Shown here one piece after another: positions 39,501 through 49,789 of a stretch of 64,000 bases of DNA. Both the position numbers and the translations under genes were made by a program. Every line of letters starts with the position of its first letter. The stretch's first letter is position 1. Source of the stretch: Petrosia ficiformis (taxonomy: Eukaryota; Porifera; Demospongiae; Haplosclerida; Petrosiidae); the NCBI GenBank assembly GCA_947044365.1, contig OX345636.1, forward strand, positions 11,737,809-11,801,808, in the 5' to 3' direction. The notes beneath the pieces are model-generated. The model made no database searches and was not told the DNA's origin. It saw only the letters and a list, made by a program, of their open reading frames with translations.

Positions 39501-41574
39501 ACTTCATAATCCTAGTGCACATCACATCCTACCAGTTTATGTAGTATCAAAACAGAACTAAGCTGTTATGCTCTCTCCACACAACCAAGACATATTTGTA
39601 TATTACCCACTGGATTTGGAAATAGACTGTGTTATTACATTTGTGTTGTATATGTGTAACTATATGGCTTCCTTGAACAACTGATGTATAGTGTGCAACT
39701 AGCCCTTTTGGTCCCACTCCCAAGACTAGTACATGTACTAAATATTATAAATGCTATATTATATATAATTATATGTAATATACATGTATATAGTATGCTA
39801 ATAGGTCCTATATACAAAATATAGCGCCTGAGTTTTGTGTCCGACGATGTGATATAGCTCGAGCCTGCGAGGGCTATATGAAATTCGAGGACACAAAATG
39901 AGGGTCCTATATGCAGTATATAGAACCTATTAGCATACTATATACAATACGTATATTGTATGATGGTGGCATCTCCTGCGTAGTGTGCACATGGAAGGTC
40001 TATATACAATATATAGAACTCACCACATCAAAGGGATGATGTCACCATCATACTATATATACATGTATATAATATATACAGTATATGTCAATAAAAAGTC
40101 ACCCTACAGTAACAGTAATTACCTGTCAGTATAGTATAGTAATTACTGTCTCACTATGTGATGTTGAATTGACAAGTACATCAATTACTGTCAAAACTAT
40201 TGTTTAACTACTGTAGTGTGGAAATGAAACTGCTGAGTAATTACTGTACTGTATGATGTCTTTATTGACTTATACTATATATATTACAAGAATAATAAAA
40301 CAAGATATACAGTGAGAAATAAATGTATATAGAGAAAAAAGCAACGCATCCTTTGGAGAGGATTTAAGTAAAGCCGTCGGTCCCTGGGAACCAGACTTGG
40401 GGCTGATTACAAATTTTTGATTATGATTATGATTACAATTACTTAACTAAATGTGATTATGATTTTGATTATGATAACAGTTAAATAAATAAACCTGATT
40501 ATGATTATGATTACATGTGTAGGCCTGTGATTATAATTATGATTACCATACATTGTTGTATTTAATCAGTTTAAAAGTGATCAAGTTTGAACTGCTTTTT
40601 CCTTTTATGGAAACCTCTTTACTGCAATGTTTACACTTAGCTTTGAATATCCCTTTACCACTTTCAACTTCTACTGGTTCATTGAAGTGATTGAATACTG
40701 GTGAACGAGTAGCCATGTTTTAGAATGCTTCTTTTGTCTCCAGGTGCTACAAATACATGTGCTTTTTTCGCGCCTAATGCACACAGGTGATAATGCAAAA
40801 CAAGTCTGGTAAATCTAAACGTATTGTCAGTTTGTCACATTATAACCCATGATTATGATTATGATTTTGAGCTTAAAATAAGATGTGATCATAATTATGA
40901 TTATGATTACACCAAAAAGTGTAATCAATTGTAATCAATTATGATTATAATCGTAATCAGCCCCTACCCTGCTTGGAACTGGTTAATATTAGCAACTTGT
41001 GCTATTCAAGCTTTCTCGTTAGCCACATTTGGTAAAAACACTTGTAAAAAAAAAAACGAAAAATGCTTATAACTTTATATCTTTTTATCTGTACAATTTA
41101 ACATCCCAACCTTTTTTGTGTATGTAAAATGTCAATGTATTGTTTCATTATTGAGTAACAGTATAATCATGTACATGTGTATTAACCTGATGTCATTAAA
41201 CTGTACAATATATCACATATAAAGCCAACACACACACACTTTAATTATGAGCTGTGAACAGACTTAAGAAAGTCAGCCTGACAATTGTGCTGAATGGTTA
41301 TTTTAAATGATTGAAGCTCTCGAATATTGGTAAGGCCTTACCTGATATACCGGTTTCACCCTCCCTGTTAGTGAACCAGGCATTTAGTCATAAATTAAAT
41401 AGTCTATGATTTATTGTTATGTATGGTCTATGCTGCAATTGATTATGTTAGCTCTATTCTTGTTTACATGCAGATCCACTGTTGTGTAGTGTGTATACCA
41501 CATTGAATGGAGATACTGAACTGGATGACAATCAGAAAACAAAGGTTCAAAACATCTCATTATCTGTGCATTGA
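30510..41574 (+). CDS. Gene E: Asp/His-rich single-pass membrane protein, probably damaged
   Basis: Exons: about 30510-30584, 34358-34435, 38672-38927 and 41490-41574. Exon 2 encodes a Cys module (CAAVDCAPGYECKVNEETG). Exon 3 encodes a mixed Asp/His/Asn/Glu run and a transmembrane helix (LAILFVFLGGVIIFFICIYM). Exon 4 gives SVYTTLNGDTELDD and a longer tail than F and G. Two oddities: exon 1 is one base short relative to F and G, so the ATG at 30510 is out of frame with exon 2; and the ancestral exon 4 acceptor (41474) now leads to a stop, while an AG 16 bases on restores the frame. It could be a pseudogene or use another start. Two TTAA elements and a TTAACTTGG-type element lie in intron 1. 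Confidence 0.6.
30651..31279 (+). mobile_element. TTAA-flanked TIR element, copy in gene E intron 1
   Basis: Intact ends with TTAA on both sides; reference copy for the split element at 12.7-21.1 kb. Followed by a duplicated 46-bp spacer and a second copy. Confidence 0.85.
31276..31371. repeat. 46-bp tandem duplication between two TTAA elements
   Basis: TTAACAGTTAAACTTAGCAG... repeats exactly at 31276 and 31322, and a third TTAA at 31368 starts the next element, giving TTAA-42-TTAA-42-TTAA. Confidence 0.9.
31368..31986 (+). mobile_element. TTAA-flanked TIR element, second adjacent copy
   Basis: Same orientation and very high similarity to 30651-31279. Confidence 0.85.
31996..32576. mobile_element. 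TIR element ending AAGGTAAGGCGGGGTA
   Basis: Inverted ends of about 30 bp, AAGGTAAGGCGGGGTATCTT and its complement at 32545-32576, with few mismatches. An internal copy of GGCGGGGTAAGTTGGAACA lies at 32193. Non-coding. Confidence 0.75.
33260..33742. mobile_element. Truncated element related to 60507-60854
   Basis: The right part (TTTGCTCGATAGACCAGACT, then GGGGTAGAGTCTGGGGAC) matches the intact TIR element at 60.5-60.85 kb. The left inverted end is missing. Confidence 0.5.
34735..35205. mobile_element. CCCTATGATTG-family element in gene E intron 2
   Basis: Contains GTATACGTGGTTAAGGAAG, CAATTAATGGGCATGGCACG and an end like AAAGCAAATATAGGG, as in the copies at 11.2 and 23.7 kb. It carries a possible extra exon at 35040-35144. 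Confidence 0.5.
35040..35144 (+). other. Possible cassette exon of gene E
   Basis: Between acceptor TTGTGTTTCAG and donor GTAGAG lies a 105-base open stretch in phase 1-1, so it could be included without breaking the frame. It would encode KRKSSFRTLKEYFSQFINQV and more. It sits inside a repeat element, and F and G have no counterpart. Confidence 0.25.
35690..36215 (-). pseudogene. Second DIRS reverse-transcriptase fragment
   Basis: The minus-strand frame 36026-35727 aligns by eye with the start of the DIRS RT at 15.6 kb: DGFQIGFD, GKCRLIVNLS, GHSVNDGI and LCSLKY. Upstream sequence to 36215 also matches. No catalytic YLDD region remains. It is a different subfamily, judging by the many substitutions. 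Confidence 0.75.
36216..37959. other. Gene E intron 2, mostly unannotated
   Basis: Contains one TIR element at 37134-37428 with ends TAGGGATGGGCGATTATGAA and ATTTCCCATCCCTA, flanked by CGATTAAG and CAATTAAG (7 of 8 match). The remainder shows no gene. Confidence 0.55.
37960..38229. mobile_element. TAGTGTTG-ended MITE in gene E intron 2
   Basis: Ends TAGTGTTGCTTTAGTTTGAC and GTTAACTAAAACAACACTA, same family as 11813-12015. Confidence 0.6.
38285..38470. repeat. Three-unit tandem repeat of about 70 bp
   Basis: Units share AAAA(A/G)TTGGACA(C/T)TATG, TTTCTGCATATATGCA and TCTGCTGT. It lies just before gene E exon 3. Confidence 0.7.
39286..39326 (+). pseudogene. Relic of the Cys-module exon
   Basis: Reads GCTGCTGTGGACTGTGCTCC and continues GGATGTCGGTGTAAG, matching the first half of gene E exon 2 (34358-34400). 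It lies downstream of exon 3 in intron 3 and breaks off into a TAGTCTCGCGAGCCAGACT repeat end. Confidence 0.75.
39786..39955. repeat. Foldback palindrome
   Basis: Left arm TATAGTATGCTAATAGGTCC and the complement of it near 39920-39945, with inner arms TTTTGTGTCC and GGACACAAAA. Further CTATATACA repeats follow to about 40080. Confidence 0.65.
40398..40965. mobile_element. hAT-like TIR element, GATTATGATT-rich
   Basis: Ends GGGGCTGATTACAA and TCGTAATCAGCCCC are inverted repeats. Subterminal regions are degenerate GATTAT repeats. A BED-type zinc-finger fragment lies on the minus strand inside it. Confidence 0.7.
40543..40716 (-). pseudogene. BED zinc-finger fragment of a hAT transposase
   Basis: Starts MATRSPVFNHFNEP and contains FKAKCKHCSKEVSIKGKSSS with NLITFK. 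The CxxC and following S/N-L pattern are those of BED fingers at the N-terminus of hAT transposases; the closing His pair is lost. 57 codons, then a stop. Confidence 0.6.
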
Positions 41575-42342
41575 CTCAGCAACCGACTCATTTATTATAA
41601 TTTTTATTATTCCCAATCATATATTTCCTGTATCTCACAAATAATATATTATTTAATCAGCTCTATATATCACTTCATTATAATTATATTCAGTTCCTTG
41701 ATGTTAGCGTAATTGTCAGGGTTGTGCATTGACTCAGAAACTGACTCGCTGATTATAGTTATAATTATTATTCCCAGTCACATTTCCTGTACCTGAATAT
41801 AAAAACAAATAATGTATTATTAATCACTTTTGTTTATCACTTCATTATAATTATATTCAGTTCCTTGATGTTTGTACATGTAACTCATTATCATTGACTA
41901 GGAAACTGACTCTTGATTATAATTATAATAATTATTATTCTTATATTTCAGTATTATAACAAATAATGTATAGTTAATCAACTTTGTTTATTACTTCATT
42001 ATATCATTGATATTTGCATAATAGTAACTCACTGTCAATCTGATCAAGGTTGTGGTGTGTAGTATGTACTCGTAGGTGTATCCTAATTGCATAATTTGAT
42101 CTTGTTGGAGTGCATAGGCCAGGTCAGGCATGTAAAGTACCATCCCTCTGTGCTTTTTCGATTTTGATATCAAATAGCTCTCATTCTTTAGATAGTCTTG
42201 TGACTTTCATGAAGTCATGTGCAAATAATAATATTATTATTATTATTATTTACATCAATCCTGTCATGTGAATGATCGATCATATCTCGGTATCATGATC
42301 AGTCTTTTTTTAATTTTGTCACCTGGCCTTGACGCAGTTGAT
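41575..42342. other. 3' flank of gene E, shared with other copies
   Basis: The stretch TTTGCATAATAGTAACTCA...GGCCAGGTCAGGCA (about 41990-42135) recurs after gene F (53818-53917) and at the right window edge (63895-63920). No coding function seen. Confidence 0.6.
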
Positions 42343-42599
42343 GATAGTCTCGCAAGCCAGACTCTCACATGCTTTGTGGAAAGAGAGTCTGTTCAAATTC
42401 GCATAGCTGAGTTGTGACCCGGAATCTGCAGATGGGTGCATGTGATATGAACATGTAAAGTACCCGGTATTTGGCTGCAGACGTTTTAATTAAAGTGGGG
42501 GGGTTACACACTTATTTGTCCAAGGAACTCCTGGACAGCGTCACAACTCAGCTATGAGAGTTTGACAAGACTCTCTTCCCGCGTAGCATGCGAGACTAT
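42343..42599. mobile_element. MITE in the gene F upstream region
   Basis: Inverted ends ATAGTCTCGCAAGCCAGACT and CATGCGAGACTAT. The corresponding place upstream of gene G (about 54215-54230) lacks it, so it inserted after the duplication. Confidence 0.65.
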
Positions 42600-42670
42600 C
42601 TTGAGGATTCTATGGACTGGTATACAACCCTTTCAATCTTGCAACAGACACGTACAGTATAGCGGGGATA

Positions 42671-43115
42671 CAGTGTTGCCAGATGGGAGGAGTAGCACTA
42701 TGCTATTTTTGTTTCAAAATTATGCTATCTTATTTAAAATTATACTAAAACGTAAAAATTGAGGATTTCTATAAAAATTTTAGGTTTTCCTTTTTTTTTT
42801 TTTGGTTACTTCTGCTTCAAAAAAAAAAGCAACTAAAACTTTTGTAAATTACTATTGTAGACCACTAACGGTACTAACCACACCTCCTAATACTAATTAC
42901 TGTAACAGTAATATTAACAATTTTGCAATGCAATCAATGACGTTTTTGAAAGATTACAGATATTATTATTGGATGTTGCAAACATTTTGAGTTATGCTAA
43001 AGATTATGCATTATAACAACCATTATGCCATAAATTATTCCAAAATGCACACTATGCATTTTCAATGCTAGATCATGCTTAATCTAGCATAATATGTGCT
43101 AGTCTGGCAACACTG
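42671..43115. mobile_element. hAT-type MITE with 8-bp target duplication
   Basis: Ends CAGTGTTGCCAGA and TCTGGCAACACTG, flanked by CGGGGATA at 42663-42670 and 43116-43123. Non-coding inside. Confidence 0.85.
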
Positions 43116-43149
43116 CGGGGATATTTTCGTGGGGTCTCTAATTTTCACA

Positions 43150-43213
43150 ATTAATTAATTAAGACTGTTTCTGGGCGTGGTTATTTATTGTTTACAACTT
43201 ACAAGTCGTCAAG
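43150..43213 (+). promoter_or_regulatory. Conserved upstream block of gene F
   Basis: CACAATTAATTAATTAAGAC, then TGTTTCTG and GGGCGTGGTTATTT occur upstream of both F and G at the same distance; E keeps AGGCGTGGTTTCTG. GGGCGTGGT matches the GC/CACCC-box core bound by Sp/KLF factors (family knowledge). Confidence 0.5.
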
Positions 43214-46200
43214 ATGGTCTGTAACAAACTCCTTCTTGTACTCTTTGTGTTTGCCGGTGTTTTTGCAGTAGGCTACACTGATTGTAAGTTACAACAGCTA
43301 GTCACAGGTTTAAATATATTTCTTTCTTCGACGGCACTGTCGTGTATAATAATTATTATATATATATATATACATATATGTTTACAGTTTATTTTTATTT
43401 TAGCTTGTGATGTTATGGACTGTGCTCCTGGGTATCAATGCAAGGTCGATAAACAGACAGGTGTAGCAAGCTGTATTCCTATGGGTAAGTTACATTGGTC
43501 CATGTACAACACCATCCCTAAAACGTGGTTGCACCTACATGTACATGTATACTAGTGGAGGCATGAAATTTTGAAGCAAGAATCTGTGTACTAAGACTAG
43601 AGTTACACTTTCTACAGACCCCTAGTAGGATCAACTGTAAAGAACGGGAAGCCATGGAAACGACATGGAAGAGGTGGCCAGGGTCATGTGACATCCCAGG
43701 GGCATAACTACATTGAGGCAAAGGAGGCAAATGCCTCCTCGCTTTTACGCAAGGCACTCCCTCGTAAATAAAATTAATTAACCACACCTAATTATTTTTG
43801 TTGGTAAATTACACATGCATTTATATGGCTTGTAAGAAAAGGGCTAGCAGTAACACTATCACTAGTTTCTTTCCCAGGAAAGAAAGAAGAACAGGTAAAT
43901 TTTATTAATAAGCTTATTGGTCAGAAGTAAGTATTAGGTAAAATAAAATTAAACAATTGATTTTCATTAAATTAAAATAATGAAATAACTACAAAAAAGT
44001 AGCTCTACCGCTTTCTTTGATGAAAATGAGGTACCTGGAAGTACAGAACCTACTGACATTGATTCAGAACCTGAACTAACTATATCTACTATGAATACAT
44101 GCAGTAATCTTGAAATAGAATCCAGCCAGCTACTGAGACAACTTATTCACCATCTGTTACTGATGAAGCCAATCATACTTTCTTGACACATGATTTGTGT
44201 CTCATATCACATACTTCACTGTCAGACGACCAGAAATATTCCATCTTGACATCTCAGCTTCCTAAGCTTAAGGCTTACCCTATGAATATCCAGAAAAGAC
44301 GTTTTCAACAGAAGTGGACTCAAGAGTTCCCGTGGATTAGATATTCAGAATCAGAAGATGGTATCTACTGTGCTCCTTGCTTTTTGTTTAGTGGATATCA
44401 TTTTAATGATGAGTTTGTGAAATCACCATTCAAAGATTGGAAAAATGCAACTGACACAAGCTGTGATACTTTATGTCGCCATTCCTCATCCCGTTGTCAC
44501 CTTAGGTGTAAAAAACAGGCTGTTACCTTCATAGCAGTAATGGAGAGAAGGAGACCCTCAGTGAAGTCTCACTTGAGCGATGCATGCAGTAAACAAGTGG
44601 AACAGAATACAAAGGCCCTCTTGTCAATCATAGATGCTATTCAGTTTCTTGTAAAGCAAGGTTTGCCATTACGAGGACATCACTGGAATGAGGATTTGAA
44701 GAGAGAAGATGGAAACCTAAGCAAATTGATAGATTTTTTGTCCTACTATTGTTCAGATCTCAACTTGGTGATTGTTGCTAGTTGCCAAAATGTCCCTGAC
44801 ATTCGGAATTTCATGGACTCGTTGAAAGAACTCACACTTTTTTTCAAATACTCAGCAAAGCGAAAGCATATTCTCAAGGAACACTTGAAAAATGATAAAG
44901 ACCATGAAGACCTCCTGGCTGATTTGCATGAAGAGGAAATTGTGCCTAATAGACGATACCTTGGACTTTCAGTGTTGTGTGACACATGCTGGCTGGCAAG
45001 GGTAGATTCCATCCATTGCCTTCTGAAGCACTACAGAGCTGTATGCAAGGCTCTTGAAACAGTACGGGAGAGATCATGTGGTCAGAGTGCCAGTGATGCT
45101 GACACTTTCCTTATGCATCTCCTGTCATTTGAGTTTCTTGCTTCTGCTGTTATTTGTCACCATGTTCTTGCTTATACTAGACCACTGACAGTGGCTCTGC
45201 AAGCAAAGAGCTGTGATCTTCTCAAGGCATTCAGGATAGCACACACACTAAGAAGAACTCTAATAGCTGAGAGAGGTGAAGATTCTAAATTTCTTAGACT
45301 GTGGCAGAAGATAATAGAAACAGCACAAAGTTTAGGCGTAGAACCATCCAAAAAAAAGAACAGTTCGCAGGCAGCAAAATCGTTCCAATCCACCTGTCAA
45401 TGACATTGAAACACACTACCGTGTAGCTTACTATTATGCATTTCTTGATCACACCATAAACCATGTCAATACTAGATTTCCCGAAACGTTTGAAGATGCC
45501 CTCATTGCAACACACCTTCTTCCTGCCAATATAGCAAACCTATCATCTGAGAATATTAGTAAAATCAGGGATGAATTTGAAGATGTACTTCCTCAACCTT
45601 CTGAATTACAAAATGAAGTCACTACTTGGAAGGTTCACATAGGGGAACTAGATCTTAGTGATGATGGGAAAAAGAGCTTGCTTTTCACTTGCACTTTCGC
45701 TGCTAACAACAACATGTATTATCCTAATATTTACACAATTCTTTCACTTTTACTCAACCTTCCTGTTGGTTCCTGTTCTTGTGAACAATTCTTTTGCTCT
45801 TTAAGGCGTTTGAAGACCTGGTGTCGGAATGCAACAACAAACAAGAGACTAGATGCCCTTGCAATTGGGTACATTAACAAAGATTACTCTGTTTCTCCAA
45901 ATGAACTTTTAAAGGCTTGGTATAGATCCGGCCATCGACGCATTTCTTTAGTATTTTCTGATTAATTACGTAATAAATTTAGTTAACCACACCCACTATG
46001 AATATTTAATTTTTCGGTGTGCTCGCACCCCATTGAATGCTCCCTCCCTTATAAAATCCTAGTTACGCCCCTGCATCCTGTGCTAATATTTTGTTCAGAT
46101 GTTAACCCTAATGACAAGAAACCCTATGGTTCAGTGAATTTGTGCCCCTAGACCCTAGGTCATACATTACAAGTACTCAAGTTTTTTTCAAAGCTTTTAT

Positions 46201-49200
46201 TTATATTCAGTGTGTGGGGTCAAGAATGACACAGGATGTTATGTGCCCCCTTCTGTGTCATTTCTAAGGCTTTTCATAGCTGCAGTGGCGCTGGTCCGTT
46301 CTTTACAGTTGAACCCCTAGTATTCATCGTACACAGAATGGCAAAGATTCTAATGCCATCAAGACCCTTTTTGGGATTGAACGGAAAGATCAGAGACTCC
46401 TCTCTGAACCCTAGAATGTAGTTCTTGATGAACTGCAATAAACCATGACCATACAGGTGTAACATTTCTTGTATTATCTCTTGTTCACAAGTTTTCTAAT
46501 AATAACCTCGTGAACAATTGCAAGATAATGTCTACCTACTTCAACTCTATTGAGGACACTGGACACCTCTGTGTTAATTAAGAACGTCCCAAACTATGCT
46601 TTATAATACGAATTAACCTCTGAAAGAAGGACAGGCCTATAAACAGGACACTTCTATTTGTCCCAGGTGTGTCCGGAATAGAGAGGTTCCACTATATAGA
46701 TTTCAGAAAAAGTGCCTATATTAAAGATATAAGCAGAGTATTGGTATAGGTAGGAAACTGCATTGGATTATATATACAGCATATACAATATTTGCATTAT
46801 TGTCTAACTGCACAAGTACAGTCTCAATAATTATGCTTTAAACTACATAATTATGTCCATAATAATTTTAGGCTCACTGTAAAAAAAAAACGAAAGGCAT
46901 CCAATAATAATTAACTGTGCCTGTATGTGTGAATGATTGTAAATTAGATAAATGCAGAATGATTATTATTTCAATGATAATGGATTGGATCTGAATATAG
47001 GAAATTTGGATAATGAAATATAAGTGTACATGTATAATTATATATTATGTTTGGAAATTGCTGTATAGGTACAACCATAGAACATGTTATAAAACACTGG
47101 AAGGCTACACATTTTGAAAAGTAATCAGTGAAACTTCCTGCATAACAGTTCAAAAATGATGCAGTATAGAATCCTCACCATGAGTGTGATTGCATTTCCC
47201 ATTATTATTAACAGAAACCAATCATAGAAAATACTACAATTATAAGCATATTATAAATGGAAACACAACTCATCTTGTAACGAAGTACAATTGTGGTAGT
47301 GGGTGTTATATATTATCTTAAGGTGGTACTAGGGAGTGGGCGGATGCGACTCCAATCAATTTCAAAATGGAATATTATATAATATGACACTAACCTGGTG
47401 TAATACCAACCTTCATATCTTCTGATCAGCTTTATATTGACCTGTAATTGAAGAAATATGGTTAAAATCTCTATTTTTCCAAACACACATAAGTACAAAA
47501 CCATGAAAGCCACGCCCACCAATCATGGTGTGCACCAAGTACAATGCATTTTGAGAAAACGAATGAAGAAAATTCATTTTACTTTTATAGTTACAAGAGG
47601 CTGAAGAAAGCTGAATTCTGTAGCTTTTCACTGAAACCATAAAATTTACCTTTCTAGGCACTATCAAACTCCGTTCTTTCTCAGAGACCAACTACAGTTA
47701 CCCCGCCATTGTTTGCCACCCACCGCCCCCTCCACCACCCGTGGGACGTGTTTAGGTTTGTTTCTGAAAATAAACTATCAGTGAAAACATTTAGGCCCAA
47801 TAATTATACTCCCGGGTGGGTGTGGCTCCCAAAAAACAGATTGGAACCAGATAGTATGCAGCAAGAAGCTTGCAAGACTAGACACTGATTGGAGTTTCAT
47901 CTACCCCTCCCCCTAGTACAGCCTTAAGTCTCATATAACTATAATTACAGTACATAGTCTTGTAACATTCATGAGGTCATGCACACATATAATTATAAAT
48001 CCTGTCATGTGATGGATCGTGCTTCTCAATATAAGTCTTCTTTTAATTTTGTCATTCATCACATGATGGCCTTGATGGAATTCTATGGCCGCAAGGGTGT
48101 AAAATACTTAGCAACTTCTGGACATTTTAGCCTATTTCAACACTTGTCCTACTTCCCATATACTTTGTATATAGCTCAGTTTCGATGTAATGGACATTTA
48201 CTAGGGCAATGTCCTGCTTGACTGACTGTTTCCACTCCACTGTTGTATGGAGTTGGATTTGTGTGTTATAAAACAGAAATATGTTAGAAAAATACAGTAA
48301 TAGTTTTTTTTTGTCCTTGTCTCTGAAATGTTTGAACTTTAAAGAACTGAGTTCCAAACAGGAAGAAGCATTACAGAGCTTTTTATAGGGAAAAGATGAC
48401 TTTGTGAATGTTTGAATTTAATTTGCAGTTTTGTGGATGCACATGAATTTTCCAATTATTATATTCCTATTTGTCATGGAAAGTCAACAAATGTCACGGT
48501 AGTGTTATTTCAGGCCCTCCCAAATAACTACACTCCTTTGACATAGGCAAAGGTTAATAAATATATAAGACAACAAACAAAAACTCTGTAAAATGATGGA
48601 ATGTTTAGTGTTTGTTATGCACACTGATTGGAATTCAAAACATCTGCACTCCCACCATGCGTATTGTGTATAATTAGTAGCTCAAAGTTGCTGGTCATTT
48701 CTTGAATTGCCAGTAGTCAGATTTCAAAATACATGTAAGTATACATTTGTAATCCAATACTGTATAATTATAGAGGTGGGTAATAGCATCAAGTACCTGC
48801 ATGATCAAAAATTGCATCAAATAAATAAGAATATGATAGCTGTCCATTGAAGTAGCATTCAAACAATCAAGATCAGAGAGCCTTGTAGACCTGGCTGGTA
48901 TGGGGCTCACTCAGGCTCACTCGGGCTCACTCCAATTACCATTAATTACTGCCAATGCTGCCATACACACAGGGTTTTAGCCAAAGGGGGGTGGCCCACC
49001 CTCCTTTCCGTGTCGCAATTCTTTTGATATGGTCATGCTTTTAACATTGCAACCTTTCTTTCTCTGAGCTCTGGCTAAAACCCATACACAGCACTCTGGT
49101 TACATCTCTTAGATTTTTTTAAAACTACTGTTGCACACACAAAGAACATGGCAATCTATGGTGATCCGCTTTGCAAAAGGGTATTTCCCTCATAATACTT

Positions 49201-49584
49201 TCGACAAAACGCTTACCTAAATGCTTGCTATTCTGGCATTTTATGTAGCAACAAAATCTCAAAGAAGCATAATAATAATACGTGTAGCTCCTTTTGTACT
49301 CATTGATTTCTTGTATAAAGTGGCAGAATAACAATCAGACATTACAACAGTACATGTATCATGTATAGCATGGGTTACACATACATCCATGTTAATTGAT
49401 GAGAATTATACAGCATTTCCAAGTAACTGTTTGCATAACCACCGGGTAAAAGCATGCATGAATATTATTATTGAATTCCACAATTAGTTAACAAGTACTA
49501 TTGCATTTCTAATCTACATGTATTTCACCACTCTAGAAGACTCAGAAGATCATGATGATGACGACCATGATCACGATCACAACC

Positions 49585-49639
<55 letters not shown>

Positions 49640-49754
49640 CCATAATCACAATCATGACCACGATCATGATGATGATGATCACGATCACGATCATGACCAC
49701 GATGATGATGACCATGATCACGATCATGATGACGATGACCATGATCATGACCAC

Positions 49755-49789
<35 letters not shown>

